This document shows, in pieces, positions 1 to 7,499 of a DNA stretch of 10,462 bases (the stretch's first letter is position 1; each line of letters begins with the position of its first letter). The translations under genes and the position numbers were made by a program. The notes below the pieces were generated by a model. That model saw nothing but the letters and a program-made list of their open reading frames with translations, made no database searches and was not told the DNA's origin. The stretch is from positions 1-10,462 of the forward strand of contig SFUD01000008.1 of the NCBI GenBank assembly GCA_004561775.1. The letters are read 5' to 3'. The DNA is from a bacterium (GTDB lineage: Bacteria > Bacteroidota > Bacteroidia > Bacteroidales > UBA932).

Positions 1-2
1 AC

Positions 3-1799
3 CCAGCGCTTCTGGATTTCAAACAGAACGAGAACCTTAACATCCCCTCCATCTACTCCTATGCAAAATATGTGGAGAACAGGCTTATCCTCTACAGAGG
101 CAGGTACAACTACTCCACTACTCTAAATGACAAGGAGATTGATGAGGGCTTCTCCACCTATCGGGAGGATAATTACCTGCACTTTGCAAACAGAATGCCT
201 CTTGGTGATATAATAATTGTAAGCCGCCCGCAGCGGAGCATCTTCCCATATATAGTCTCCTTCTCCTATATGATGCTCTTCTATCTGCTCATTGCAATAA
301 TCTTCCTAAGGCTAAGAAGGGCAAAAAAGAACCTCAGCCGCCTGAGGATTCCAAAGAACTCTTTCCGCAGAAGGGTTACTATGCTTATAACCACCTCTCT
401 GGTGCTGGCACTTGCCTTTATGGGTGTGGGAAGTGTGTGGTTCTGCATAAATTACTACAGAAGCTCCAACAGGGCGCAGATGGAGGAGAAGCTGCAATCT
501 GTGCAGACCACCCTCTCCGACTTCTGCAAATATGCCAACCAGTACAACGACATTAATACTCCCGACCTCTTCCAGGCAATGAACCGCATCTCCAACAATG
601 CGCAGGTGGACATTAACCTCTATGACCCGCACGGCAGGCTTATACGCTCTACCAGAAATGAGCTCTTTGACAGGTTCATTTTGTCTTCCCGAATGAGTTC
701 GGAATCCTATTATCAGATAATTACCCAGAACCGAAGGCAGTACGTAAAAGAGGAGTCCATTGGAAAAATACACTTTAAATCTGTATACGCGCCTATCTTA
801 AACAATCAGGGCAAGCTTATTGCCATAGCCAACATTCCATATTTTGCGCGCAGTTCAGATTTAAGCATAGATATCTCTTATGTGGTTGCCACCATTATAA
901 ACATCTATATCCTGCTTATTCTTGCTGCCGCTCTGCTGGGCACCATTCTGGCCAACTCCTTCTCCAAACCTCTTGCAGAGCTTAGCAACAAGCTTAAACT
1001 CATAGACCTCTCCAAACATGCGGAGCATATCAACTACAAGAGCAACGACGAGTTGGGCTCTCTTGTAATTGCCTATAACAAGATGGTGGACGACCTGGAG
1101 GAGAGCACCTCCAAACTTGCGCAGCAGGAGAGGGAGCACGCCTGGAGCGAGATGGCGCGTCAGATTGCGCACGAGATTAAGAATCCTCTTACCCCTATGC
1201 GCCTTAGCATTCAGCACCTTATACGTCTTAAGAGGCAGAATGTGCCGGGTTGGGAGGAGAAGCTGGAGGCTGTAGGCAACTCCATTCTGGAGCAGATAGA
1301 GATTCTCTCAGATACAGCCTCGGAGTTCTCCAGTTTTGCAAAGTTCTATGTGGAGGATAATCAGGTTGTGGATTTGGGCGAACTGCTGCAGGAGCAGAAG
1401 ACTCTCTTTGACACCAGGGAGAATATTAAGATTCTGTACGACCGTCCGGAGGGCAAATGTCTCTCTCTTGTGCGCAGAGGCCAGATTGTTAGGGTTATTG
1501 TAAATTATCTCTCTAATGCCATACAGGCTCTGGAGGAGATTGGAAAGGGCTATATAAGAATATCAATATATAAGGAGGGCGCCTATTGGAAGGTTAAGGT
1601 AGAGGATAGCGGCAACGGCGTCAAGGAGGAGAACAGGGGGAAACTCTTCAGTCCCAACTTTACCACAAAGAGCAGCGGCACAGGTCTTGGACTTGCCATA
1701 AGCCGCAACGTTGTGGAGCAGAGCGGCGGAGAGGTTGGTTACAACACCTCTCAGCTCCTTGGAGGGGCCTGCTTCTGGTTTACCCTCCCTATCTATTAA
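3..1799 (+). CDS. NtrY-like sensor histidine kinase, 5' end outside the window
   Basis: Membrane histidine kinase, presumably phosphorylating a response regulator after an extracytoplasmic or membrane signal. The frame is open from position 3 to the TAA at 1797-1799 with no start at a gene-like position, so the N-terminus lies upstream. The GTG at 72 sits inside the reading frame. Visible order: a probable extracytoplasmic segment, a membrane helix (about 243-311), a short basic linker, a second helix (378-449), a roughly 140-residue extracytoplasmic sensor region, a third helix (876-950), HAMP (about 951-1109), then the kinase core. The H-box reads AHEIKNPLTPMRLS with the phospho-acceptor His at 1170-1172; the EIKNPLTP form is typical of NtrY/NtrB-type kinases. 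The N-box Asn is at 1503-1505 and the G1 box (DSGNG) begins at 1605. TTKSSGTGLGL forms the F/G2 region. All catalytic boxes are intact. The likely partner is the sigma-54 regulator at 3979-5136 (inferred). menA follows after 24 bases. Confidence 0.93.
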   Translation, partial: PALLDFKQNENLNIPSIYSYAKYVENRLILYRGRYNYSTTLNDKEIDEGFSTYREDNYLHFANRMPLGDIIIVSRPQRSIFPYIVSFSYMMLFYLLIAIIFLRLRRAKKNLSRLRIPKNSFRRRVTMLITTSLVLALAFMGVGSVWFCINYYRSSNRAQMEEKLQSVQTTLSDFCKYANQYNDINTPDLFQAMNRISNNAQVDINLYDPHGRLIRSTRNELFDRFILSSRMSSESYYQIITQNRRQYVKEESIGKIHFKSVYAPILNNQGKLIAIANIPYFARSSDLSIDISYVVATIINIYILLILAAALLGTILANSFSKPLAELSNKLKLIDLSKHAEHINYKSNDELGSLVIAYNKMVDDLEESTSKLAQQEREHAWSEMARQIAHEIKNPLTPMRLSIQHLIRLKRQNVPGWEEKLEAVGNSILEQIEILSDTASEFSSFAKFYVEDNQVVDLGELLQEQKTLFDTRENIKILYDRPEGKCLSLVRRGQIVRVIVNYLSNAIQALEEIGKGYIRISIYKEGAYWKVKVEDSGNGVKEENRGKLFSPNFTTKSSGTGLGLAISRNVVEQSGGEVGYNTSQLLGGACFWFTLPIY

Positions 1800-1823
1800 A
1801 TCTGTTAAAGCATTGTTATCGGG

Positions 1824-2717
1824 ATGAAAATCAAGGCTATAATACGCTCTATGAGGCTTAGGACACTGCCTCTCTCTTTGGCAGGAGTGCTGCTTGGGCT
1901 TCTGCTGGCTCTGCAGAGCTTCTCTGCTGGTTGGCCGCTTATTGTTATGCTGCTGCTAACCACAGCATCTCTTCAGGTGCTCTCCAACATCTCCAATGAG
2001 CTGGGAGATTTTTTGCACGGCGTGGACAATGAGCAGAGGGGCGGGCCGCAATATGCCCTGCAGAAGGGGGAGCTGACGGTTGAGCAGTTGCGCAAATGCG
2101 TTCTCTTTATGGAGATTTTCTGCTACATCTGCGGAGTTGCAATGATTCTGCTCTCTTTTGGCACTCTGCTGGAATGGGAGCCTGCAATGCTGCTGCTTCT
2201 GGGCATTGCCGCTGTTTGGGCAGCCAAGCACTATACACTTGGGAAGCGCCCGTACGGCTATATGGCTATGGGAGACCTCTTTGTCTTTATCTTCTTTGGG
2301 CTGGTGCCTGTTATTGGAGGCTATTTTGTAATCTCCCACTCCCTCTTGCAGATAGAGATTCTGCTGCCGGCAATTACGCTGGGGCTCTTTAGCGTGGCAG
2401 TGCTTAATGTAAACAATATAAGGGATATGCAGACAGATGAGGGCAAGAGAATCACAATTCCCCTGCTTATAGGCAAAAGTGCCGCAAAGGTATATCAGAG
2501 CCTGCTCATTATTATAGGCTGGTGCTGCGCAATAGCGTTTCTGGTAATAAAAGGGAGCACCTACGGCTATTTCTGCCTGCTTACTGCACCCCTCTTTCTT
2601 ATGCACTTGCGCGGGGTATGGCAGAAGAACGGCAGTTCTCTGGACCCTATGCTGCCTATGCTTGTAATAGCCACCTTCTGCTTCTCTCTACTGCTGGGTT
2701 TTGGTTTGCTAATGTAA
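1824..2717 (+). CDS. menA: 1,4-dihydroxy-2-naphthoate polyprenyltransferase MenA
   Basis: Integral-membrane UbiA-superfamily prenyltransferase. It joins 1,4-dihydroxy-2-naphthoate to a polyprenyl diphosphate to make demethylmenaquinone in the cytoplasmic membrane. The 297-residue length is normal for MenA. Two Asp-rich motifs that bind Mg-diphosphate are visible: NELGDFLHGVDNE (residues 58-70, Asp62 and Asp68) and NNIRDMQTDEGKR (197-209, Asp201 and Asp205). Between and around them are about eight or nine hydrophobic helices. KHYTLGKRPYGYMAMGD (135-151) is the characteristic central MenA stretch and separates it from UbiA or protoheme IX farnesyltransferase. The ATG at 1824 gives an N-terminus (KAIIRSMRLRTLPLS) that aligns with family starts. 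No Shine-Dalgarno is seen, as is usual in Bacteroidota. It lies 24 bases after the kinase stop and 12 bases before ubiE, so the pair of terminal menaquinone enzymes is probably co-transcribed. Confidence 0.95.
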   Translation: MKIKAIIRSMRLRTLPLSLAGVLLGLLLALQSFSAGWPLIVMLLLTTASLQVLSNISNELGDFLHGVDNEQRGGPQYALQKGELTVEQLRKCVLFMEIFCYICGVAMILLSFGTLLEWEPAMLLLLGIAAVWAAKHYTLGKRPYGYMAMGDLFVFIFFGLVPVIGGYFVISHSLLQIEILLPAITLGLFSVAVLNVNNIRDMQTDEGKRITIPLLIGKSAAKVYQSLLIIIGWCCAIAFLVIKGSTYGYFCLLTAPLFLMHLRGVWQKNGSSLDPMLPMLVIATFCFSLLLGFGLLM

Positions 2718-2729
2718 CTGATTATTATT

Positions 2730-3425
2730 ATGCCACAAAAAGCCTTTATAGAGGCAATGTTTGACGACATTGCCAAGAATTATACAAGTTTTAACCATAT
2801 CTCCTCCTTCTTCAATGACAAGATATGGAGAATGAGAGCTGTTAGGGAGGTTATCAAGGGTCTTCCCGATAATAGACCTGCAAAGATGCTGGATATTGCC
2901 ACCGGCACAGGCGATTTTGCAATAGAGATTATAAAGAGAGCGCCATCGGGAAGCAGCATTGTAGGAATAGACCTCTCTGCCGGAATGCTTGAGGTTGGAA
3001 GAAGAAGGGTAAAGGGGCTGCCCATAGAACTTTTGCAGGGCGATGCAACAGAGATGCCCTTTGAGAGCGGCTCGTTCAGCAGAGTGAGCGTTGCCTTTGG
3101 GGTAAGGAATTTTGAAAACCTGCAGAAGGGATTGCGAGAGATGCGCAGAGTGCTGGAGCCGGGCGGCAAGGCTGTGATACTGGAACTCTCCTATCCGCGC
3201 AATATGTTTATGAGGTTCTGCTTCAAGCTCTATGCGGGGCATATCCTGCCACTTATGGGCAAGGGTCTTACCGGAAAGAGAGGCGCTTTCGACTACCTTA
3301 CTGCCTCCATAATGCGCTTTCCTCTGCCGGAGAAGTTTATCCCTATGCTAAAGAGCGCAGGCTTTGCCAAGGTTAGCGCCAGAAGTTTTACCTTTGGAAC
3401 CTGCAGGATGTATATAGCAGAGTAG
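2730..3425 (+). CDS. ubiE: demethylmenaquinone methyltransferase (MenG/UbiE)
   Basis: SAM-dependent C-methyltransferase that converts demethylmenaquinone to menaquinone, the last step of the pathway whose previous step is catalysed by the upstream MenA. The 231-residue protein starts with the family signature MFDDIAKNYTSFNHISS (residues 10-26) followed by DKIWR. SAM motif I is LDIATGTGDFA (54-64), the acidic motif II residue is in GIDLS (79-83), and GDATEMPFESGSF (104-116) plus AFGVRNFENL (122-131) are the UbiE/COQ5 motifs. REMRRVLEPGGK (136-147) is post-motif III. The C-terminal part with FTFGTCRMYIA also fits. It begins 12 bases after menA. Because the surrounding genes point to menaquinone and no ubiquinone genes are seen, the MenG role is more likely than ubiquinone methylation. 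Confidence 0.95.
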   Translation: MPQKAFIEAMFDDIAKNYTSFNHISSFFNDKIWRMRAVREVIKGLPDNRPAKMLDIATGTGDFAIEIIKRAPSGSSIVGIDLSAGMLEVGRRRVKGLPIELLQGDATEMPFESGSFSRVSVAFGVRNFENLQKGLREMRRVLEPGGKAVILELSYPRNMFMRFCFKLYAGHILPLMGKGLTGKRGAFDYLTASIMRFPLPEKFIPMLKSAGFAKVSARSFTFGTCRMYIAE

Positions 3426-3469
3426 GTGGCTTGATTTTTGCAAGAGTAACCGCGATTTAAGAGCTTCAG

Positions 3470-3970
3470 ATGCAGATGAGAGTTTTAAAGAGATTCCTTC
3501 TTCTAATGCCTTTTGCAATGCTTCTGTGCAACAGTGCAGAGGCGGCCTCTCTTATTGCCTGCAATGGTCTGCATCAGAACAACACCCCGCTTGGGCAGCA
3601 GCTGCCGGGAGAGAAGAGAAATGCCAACTTCCTCTCCAACAGGTCTCTGGATGTCTTTGTGCCCATAGCCAAATATATAAAGGCCGGAGATGCCTCCAAA
3701 CTCTCTCTCTGGCTGGACAAGAGCCTGGATATGCAGTATTTTGGAATCTCCAACCAGTGCAGCAGGGTGCAGGCCACCCATATTATCAAGAATTTCTTTA
3801 AGGAGTACCCGCCAAGGGATTTTGTTATAATTCACAAGAGCGGTCAGGCCCCGGCAAAGTATGCCATAGGGCTGCTCAACTGCGGCGACGACAAGTTTAG
3901 AGTTACCCTCTATGTAAAGACAGAGATGGGCAAGACCACTATTCAGCAGATTATAATTGAGAGAGATTAA
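3470..3970 (+). CDS. secreted DUF4783-family protein
   Basis: Small exported protein of unknown function, matching by eye the DUF4783 family found in Bacteroidota. Residues 1-26 form a signal peptide: basic start (RVLKR), hydrophobic core (FLLLMPFAMLLC), and a probable signal peptidase I site at AEA-A. The mature part (about 140 residues) has the family features: VFVPIAKYIKAGDASKLSLWLD (a helix, then a short beta region), AxxIIKNFFKEYPPRDF, IIHKSG, and an alternating beta C-terminus ending IQQIIIERD. The fold is probably NTF2-like/cystatin-like, by analogy only. A second ATG at 3476 gives an equally good signal peptide, so the start is uncertain by two codons. It lies 44 bases after ubiE on the same strand, and its stop is 8 bases from that of the convergent regulator gene. 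No catalytic motif is visible. Confidence 0.85.
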   Translation: MQMRVLKRFLLLMPFAMLLCNSAEAASLIACNGLHQNNTPLGQQLPGEKRNANFLSNRSLDVFVPIAKYIKAGDASKLSLWLDKSLDMQYFGISNQCSRVQATHIIKNFFKEYPPRDFVIIHKSGQAPAKYAIGLLNCGDDKFRVTLYVKTEMGKTTIQQIIIERD

Positions 3971-3978
3971 GCGGCTCT

Positions 3979-5136
3979 CTACCTTGGAATGGCGTAAATC
4001 TCCACATCCTCCTTTGTTATTGTATTGCCGCAGAGGATTATGAGCCTCTCTATAACATTGTGCAGCTCTCTTATGTTGCCTGTCCAAGGGAGCCCCTGCA
4101 GTGCCTTCATAGCCTCCGGCTCTATGGATTTTAGCTGCCTTCCGCTCTCTCTGCAAATCTTCTCCATAAAGTAATTTACAAGCAGAGGAATATCGTCTCT
4201 GCGGTCTGCCAGCTTTGGCACGTGTATTACTATTACGCTGAGCCTGTGGTAGAGGTCCTCGCGGAAGTTGCCCTTTGCTATCTCTTCCGCTAGATTCTTG
4301 TTGGTTGCGGCCACTACGCGCACATCCACATTAATATCCTTGTCGCTGCCCACTCTGGAGAGTTTGTTCTCCTGCAGCACGCGCAGCACCTTGGCCTGCG
4401 CAGAGAGGCTCATATCTCCTATCTCGTCCAAAAAGAGGGTTCCGCCATCTGCCTGCTCAAACTTGCCCTTATGCTGCTTTACAGCAGAGGTAAAGGCGCC
4501 CTTCTCGTGTCCAAAGAGTTCGCTCTCTATAAGTTCGCCCGGTATGGCAGCGCAGTTTACCTCCACAAAGGGCATGGAACTTCTGTTGCTCTCCTGGTGG
4601 AGCCAGCGTGCCACAAGCTCCTTGCCCGTTCCGTTGGAGCCGGTAACCAGCACTCTGGCATCTGTTGCAGCCACGCGGTGAATCATCTCCTTTATCCTTA
4701 CTATAGGCTCCGACTCTCCAATTATCTCCTGTATTCCGCCCACTCTCTTCTTAAGAATCTTTGTCTCCTTAACAAGGGTTGTCTTCTCTGTGGCATTCTT
4801 AAGGGTAATGAGGATTCTGTTAAGGTCCAGCGGTTTCTGGATAAAGTCAAATGCCCCCTTCTTTATGCACTCCACAGCCGTATCTACAGAGCCGTGACCG
4901 GTTATCATAACCACAGAGGAGTCTATGCCCATTGCCATAAGCTTATCCAGCACCTCTATACCATCCATTCCGGGCATCTTTATATCGCAGAAGATTACGT
5001 CAAAAGAGGCAGATGAGGCCGCCTCCAGCCCCTCCGCGCCATCTGCGGCCAGTGTAATCTGATGTCCCTCAAACTCCAGAATCTCCTTTAACGTATTCCT
5101 TATGCTGCGCTCGTCGTCTATAATAAGTACTCTCAT
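3979..5136 (-). CDS. sigma-54-dependent response regulator without DNA-binding domain (NtrC family)
   Basis: NtrC-type activator of sigma-54 RNA polymerase, 385 residues against roughly 440-480 for full-length members. The receiver domain (1-120) has the acidic pair (D7, D8), phospho-acceptor D51 in FCDIKMPGMDG, T79 and K101. The AAA+ domain (about 137-365) has Walker A GSNGTGKE (166-173, Asn where Glu is usual), a sigma-54 contact loop GAFTSA (213-218, Ser in place of the Gly of GAFTGA), Walker B GGTLFLDEIGD (231-241), candidate arginine fingers R292 and R298, and WTGNIREL (351-358). The protein stops at EIYAIPR, shortly after the AAA+ C-terminal lid. No Fis-type helix-turn-helix follows, and an in-frame second stop comes three codons later. 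It is convergent with the DUF4783 gene and divergent from cmk. The NtrY-like kinase at 3-1799 is the obvious candidate partner. A TAnnTTTG box at 5190-5183 may drive it. Confidence 0.93.
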   Translation of the reverse strand: MRVLIIDDERSIRNTLKEILEFEGHQITLAADGAEGLEAASSASFDVIFCDIKMPGMDGIEVLDKLMAMGIDSSVVMITGHGSVDTAVECIKKGAFDFIQKPLDLNRILITLKNATEKTTLVKETKILKKRVGGIQEIIGESEPIVRIKEMIHRVAATDARVLVTGSNGTGKELVARWLHQESNRSSMPFVEVNCAAIPGELIESELFGHEKGAFTSAVKQHKGKFEQADGGTLFLDEIGDMSLSAQAKVLRVLQENKLSRVGSDKDINVDVRVVAATNKNLAEEIAKGNFREDLYHRLSVIVIHVPKLADRRDDIPLLVNYFMEKICRESGRQLKSIEPEAMKALQGLPWTGNIRELHNVIERLIILCGNTITKEDVEIYAIPR

Positions 5137-5182
5137 CTTGCTCGCTTAATTAACTCTTTTACAATATTCAACATTCCGCAGG

Positions 5183-5190
5183 CAAATTTA
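5183..5190 (-). promoter_or_regulatory. possible -7 box of the sigma-54 regulator gene
   Basis: On the minus strand the bases read TAAATTTG, an exact match to the Bacteroidota -7 consensus TAnnTTTG. It would place transcription initiation about 40 bases before the ATG at 5136. No -33 TTG lies at the usual 19-21 base distance; a TTTTG is only 12 bases upstream. The call therefore rests on the -7 box and its position in the divergent intergenic gap. Confidence 0.4.
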
Positions 5191-5225
5191 CAATTTTGAT
5201 ACCAAAATGCTTAAAATATTCTTAC

Positions 5226-5233
5226 TACATTTG
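5226..5233 (+). promoter_or_regulatory. probable -7 box of the cmk promoter (leaderless geometry)
   Basis: TACATTTG matches TAnnTTTG exactly and ends only five bases before the cmk ATG at 5239. Initiation a few bases downstream of this box would put the transcript 5' end at or next to the start codon. The -33 element is weak: the nearest TTTTG is at 5194-5198, 27 bases upstream, longer than the usual spacing. Confidence 0.5.
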
Positions 5234-5238
5234 CACCT

Positions 5239-5943
5239 ATGAATCAAAAGAGGATAATAATTGCAATAGACGGCTTCTCTTCTACCGGAAAGAGCAGCTT
5301 TGCAAAGGAGATAGCCAAACGGCTTGGCTACATTTATGCAGATACCGGCGCTCTTTACAGGGCTATCACATACCTTGCCTACAACACAGGCTTTATAAAC
5401 AGGCGCAACACCGTAGATGTGGAGGGGCTTGCGCGCCTGCTGCCAAAGATTACGCTGGAGTTTAAGAGAAACCCCTCAAACGGGCTCTCCGAGACCTGGC
5501 TCAACGGCGTTCCGGTAGAGAAGCAGATTCGCACAATGGAGGTCTCCAACAAGGTGAGCCACATTGCAAAACAGCCTCTTGTGCGCAATTTTGTAGATGA
5601 TATCCTGCACGGTATGGGTGCTCAAAGGGGCATTGTAATGGATGGCAGAGATATTGGCACTGTTGTCTTCCCCGATGCAGAACTTAAAATCTTTATGACC
5701 GCCTCCCCGCAGGTGCGCGCAGAGCGCAGGCTGCTGGAACTTAGGCAGAGCGGCAGCAAGGAGAGCTTTGACAGCGTGCTTAAGAACATTATGGAGCGCG
5801 ACTATATAGATACCCACAGAGAGGTTGCGCCTCTTGTTCAGGCTCCCGATGCAGTAGTGCTGGACAACAGCAATATGACCATCTCAGACCAGTTTGTATG
5901 GTTAAGCGCCATACTCCTCAAGAGATTCAACATAACAATATGA
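5239..5943 (+). CDS. cmk: (d)CMP kinase (cytidylate kinase)
   Basis: Cytoplasmic nucleoside monophosphate kinase that phosphorylates CMP and dCMP to the diphosphates using ATP. The 234-residue length is typical. The P-loop is IDGFSSTGKSS (residues 10-20). YIYADTGALYRAIT (31-44) is the Cmk NMP-binding signature and VMDGRDIGTVVFPDAELKIFMTAS (from residue 133) is the second one. The lid region follows with RAERR (160-164) and ERDYIDTHREVAPL (187-200), which holds the conserved Arg residues that contact nucleotides. The ATG at 5239 is fixed by the P-loop position. It overlaps ispH by the four bases ATGA, so the two genes are almost certainly translationally coupled; cmk-ispH adjacency is a recurring Bacteroidota arrangement. 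Confidence 0.96.
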   Translation: MNQKRIIIAIDGFSSTGKSSFAKEIAKRLGYIYADTGALYRAITYLAYNTGFINRRNTVDVEGLARLLPKITLEFKRNPSNGLSETWLNGVPVEKQIRTMEVSNKVSHIAKQPLVRNFVDDILHGMGAQRGIVMDGRDIGTVVFPDAELKIFMTASPQVRAERRLLELRQSGSKESFDSVLKNIMERDYIDTHREVAPLVQAPDAVVLDNSNMTISDQFVWLSAILLKRFNITI

Positions 5944-6818
5944 ATCTGCAATACGAGATAGACCCCGAATCGGGATTCTGCTACGGTGTAATCCGCGCCG
6001 TGCAGACAGCAGAGGAGAACCTTAAGAGCAACAGCACTCTCTTCTCCTTGGGCTCCATTGTGCACAACAGTCTGGAGCTGCAGAGGCTGCGGGCAAAGGG
6101 GCTGACGGTTGTGGATATCGGGAAGATGCGGCAGCTCCATAATGCCACGGTGCTTATAAGGGCGCACGGTGAGCCGCCGCAGACCTATTCCATTGCAAAG
6201 GAGAACAATATTACCATTATAGATTGCACCTGCCCGGTTGTGCTTAAGCTGCAGGCGCTTATTCGGAACACCTACGCAAGCCTTGCAGGCGGAAAGGGCA
6301 CCCTGCTCATCTTTGGCAAGAGGGGGCACGCAGAGGTTAACGGGCTTGTGGGGCAGGTTAACGGCAATGCTGTTGTTGTGGAGGATATAGCCTCAGCAAA
6401 TGAGGCTCTTGCAGAGATAGATCTCTCTCTTCCAATTCACATCTTCTCCCAGACCACAAAAGACCCCAATGAGTTTGAGGAGCTGTGCAACCATATAGGC
6501 GCTATGCAGCGGCCCTACGGGATTCTTCCAGTAATACACAACACCATCTGCCGCAGGGTTGCAAACCGTCACTCTAAGCTGCGCAGCTTTGCTCTCTCCC
6601 ACTCCCCTATTCTCTTTGTAAGCGGCAGGGAGAGTTCTAACGGCAAGGTGCTCTTTGATCTCTGCAGCAGCATTAATCCGCGCACCTATTTCATAGAGGA
6701 CGAGAGCGCTATTGAGAGGGATTGGTTCAAAGAGGGAGACTTTGTGGGAATATGCGGCGCCACCTCCACTCCAAAATGGCAGCTTGAGAGGGTAGCCTCT
6801 CATTTAGAGAGCCTTTGA
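5940..6818 (+). CDS. ispH: 4-hydroxy-3-methylbut-2-enyl diphosphate reductase IspH
   Basis: [4Fe-4S] enzyme catalysing the last step of the MEP isoprenoid pathway, reducing HMBPP to IPP and DMAPP. Those precursors feed the polyprenyl tail used by the nearby MenA. The start at 5940 (ATG overlapping the cmk TGA) gives 292 residues and an N-terminus LQYEIDPESGFCYGV. The frame is open further upstream within cmk, but that extension is not family-like. The three cluster ligands are Cys14, Cys96 or Cys98 in DCTCPVV, and Cys204 in NTICRRVANR. Substrate-binding residues are visible in SLGSIVHN (His42), RAHGEPP (His76), GKRGHAEVNG (His130, Glu132), SGRESSNGK (Ser232-Asn234) and GATSTPKW near the C-terminus. 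The active site appears complete. Confidence 0.96.
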   Translation: MNLQYEIDPESGFCYGVIRAVQTAEENLKSNSTLFSLGSIVHNSLELQRLRAKGLTVVDIGKMRQLHNATVLIRAHGEPPQTYSIAKENNITIIDCTCPVVLKLQALIRNTYASLAGGKGTLLIFGKRGHAEVNGLVGQVNGNAVVVEDIASANEALAEIDLSLPIHIFSQTTKDPNEFEELCNHIGAMQRPYGILPVIHNTICRRVANRHSKLRSFALSHSPILFVSGRESSNGKVLFDLCSSINPRTYFIEDESAIERDWFKEGDFVGICGATSTPKWQLERVASHLESL

Positions 6819-6820
6819 TA

Positions 6821-6851
6821 TTGCAGAGTCTTGCAAAGATTACTATATTTG
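6821..6851 (+). promoter_or_regulatory. efp promoter (Bacteroidota -33/-7 type)
   Basis: TTG at 6821-6823 (-33) and TATATTTG at 6844-6851 (-7, exact TAnnTTTG) are separated by 20 bases, the usual spacing for the Bacteroidota primary sigma factor. Initiation would fall near 6855-6858, leaving an AT-rich leader of roughly 40 bases before the efp ATG at 6899. It begins two bases after the ispH stop. This is the best-formed promoter in the window. Confidence 0.75.
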
Positions 6852-6898
6852 CAGTTTGTAGAAGAGACAAATATTAATTTTAACAAAGATACTTTTTT

Positions 6899-7468
6899 AT
6901 GGCAACAACCGCAGATTTTAAGAACGGAGCATTCTTCCTGTTCAACAATCATCCTTGTCAGTTGATTTATTTCCAGCACGTTAAACCTGGAAAGGGAAAT
7001 ACAATTGTAAGAACAAAGTTCAAAGACCTTACCAACGGCAAACTTCTTGAGTACACTTATGGCGCAGGTGAGAGAATAGACTTCATCACTGTTGAGAGAA
7101 GACCTTATCAGTACCTCTATAAAGACGATATGGGCTACAACTTTATGCACAGCGAGACATTTGAGCAGATCTCTCTCCAGGAGCATATGGTTCCAAACGC
7201 AGACCTTATGAAAGAGGGTCAGGGTGTAGAGATGATGTTCTATGTTGGCAAAGATGAGGAGACCTGCCTCTCTTGCGAGCTCCCTACCGCCGTTGTTCTC
7301 GAGGTTACCTACACAGAGCCTGCAGTAAAGGGCGACACCGCCTCTACCAACGCTCTTAAAGAGGCTGTTCTTGAGACAGGCGCAAAGATTATGGTTCCTC
7401 TCTTCATCAATCAGGGAGAGAAGATTAAAGTAAAGACAGAGACACGCTCATACAGCGAGCGCGCATAA
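6899..7468 (+). CDS. efp: translation elongation factor P
   Basis: Ribosome-binding factor that relieves stalling at polyproline stretches by entering the E site. The length of 189 residues is canonical. Domain I (about 1-64) carries the loop VKPGKGNTIVRTK with the tip residue Lys32, the position modified in many bacteria. Domain II follows (YLYKDDMGYNFMHSETFEQISL, from residue 73). Domain III ends with the EF-P signature GDTASTNALKEAVLETGAKIMVPLFINQGEKIKV. The ATG at 6899 matches the family N-terminus (ATTADFKNGAFFLFNN). No EpmA/EpmB, EarP or deoxyhypusine-type modification gene is present here, so the modification state of Lys32 cannot be told. It has its own promoter. Codon choice looks cleaner than in its neighbours, as expected for a highly expressed gene. 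Confidence 0.97.
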   Translation: MATTADFKNGAFFLFNNHPCQLIYFQHVKPGKGNTIVRTKFKDLTNGKLLEYTYGAGERIDFITVERRPYQYLYKDDMGYNFMHSETFEQISLQEHMVPNADLMKEGQGVEMMFYVGKDEETCLSCELPTAVVLEVTYTEPAVKGDTASTNALKEAVLETGAKIMVPLFINQGEKIKVKTETRSYSERA

Positions 7469-7499
7469 TTTGTCAAACACAACATACAAATTTGCTGCA

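Noticed and set aside
72..74. GTG as the start of the histidine kinase
   Set aside because: The same frame is open to the window's left edge and reads through this codon within a plausible protein (…YAKYVENR…), so it is an internal Val and the true start is upstream.
1956..3242. Long antisense open frames opposite menA and ubiE
   Set aside because: They mirror strongly supported genes, arise from codon bias, and show no protein family features.
4216..4230. Sigma-54 promoter-like TGGCACGTGTATTAC
   Set aside because: It has one mismatch at the -12 element and lies inside the regulator gene on the antisense strand with no gene suitably placed downstream; probably chance.
5898..5939. Extended N-terminus for IspH within cmk
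   Set aside because: The 14 extra residues lie inside the cmk coding region and do not look like IspH; the ATG at 5940 gives the standard ATGA overlap and family-like start.
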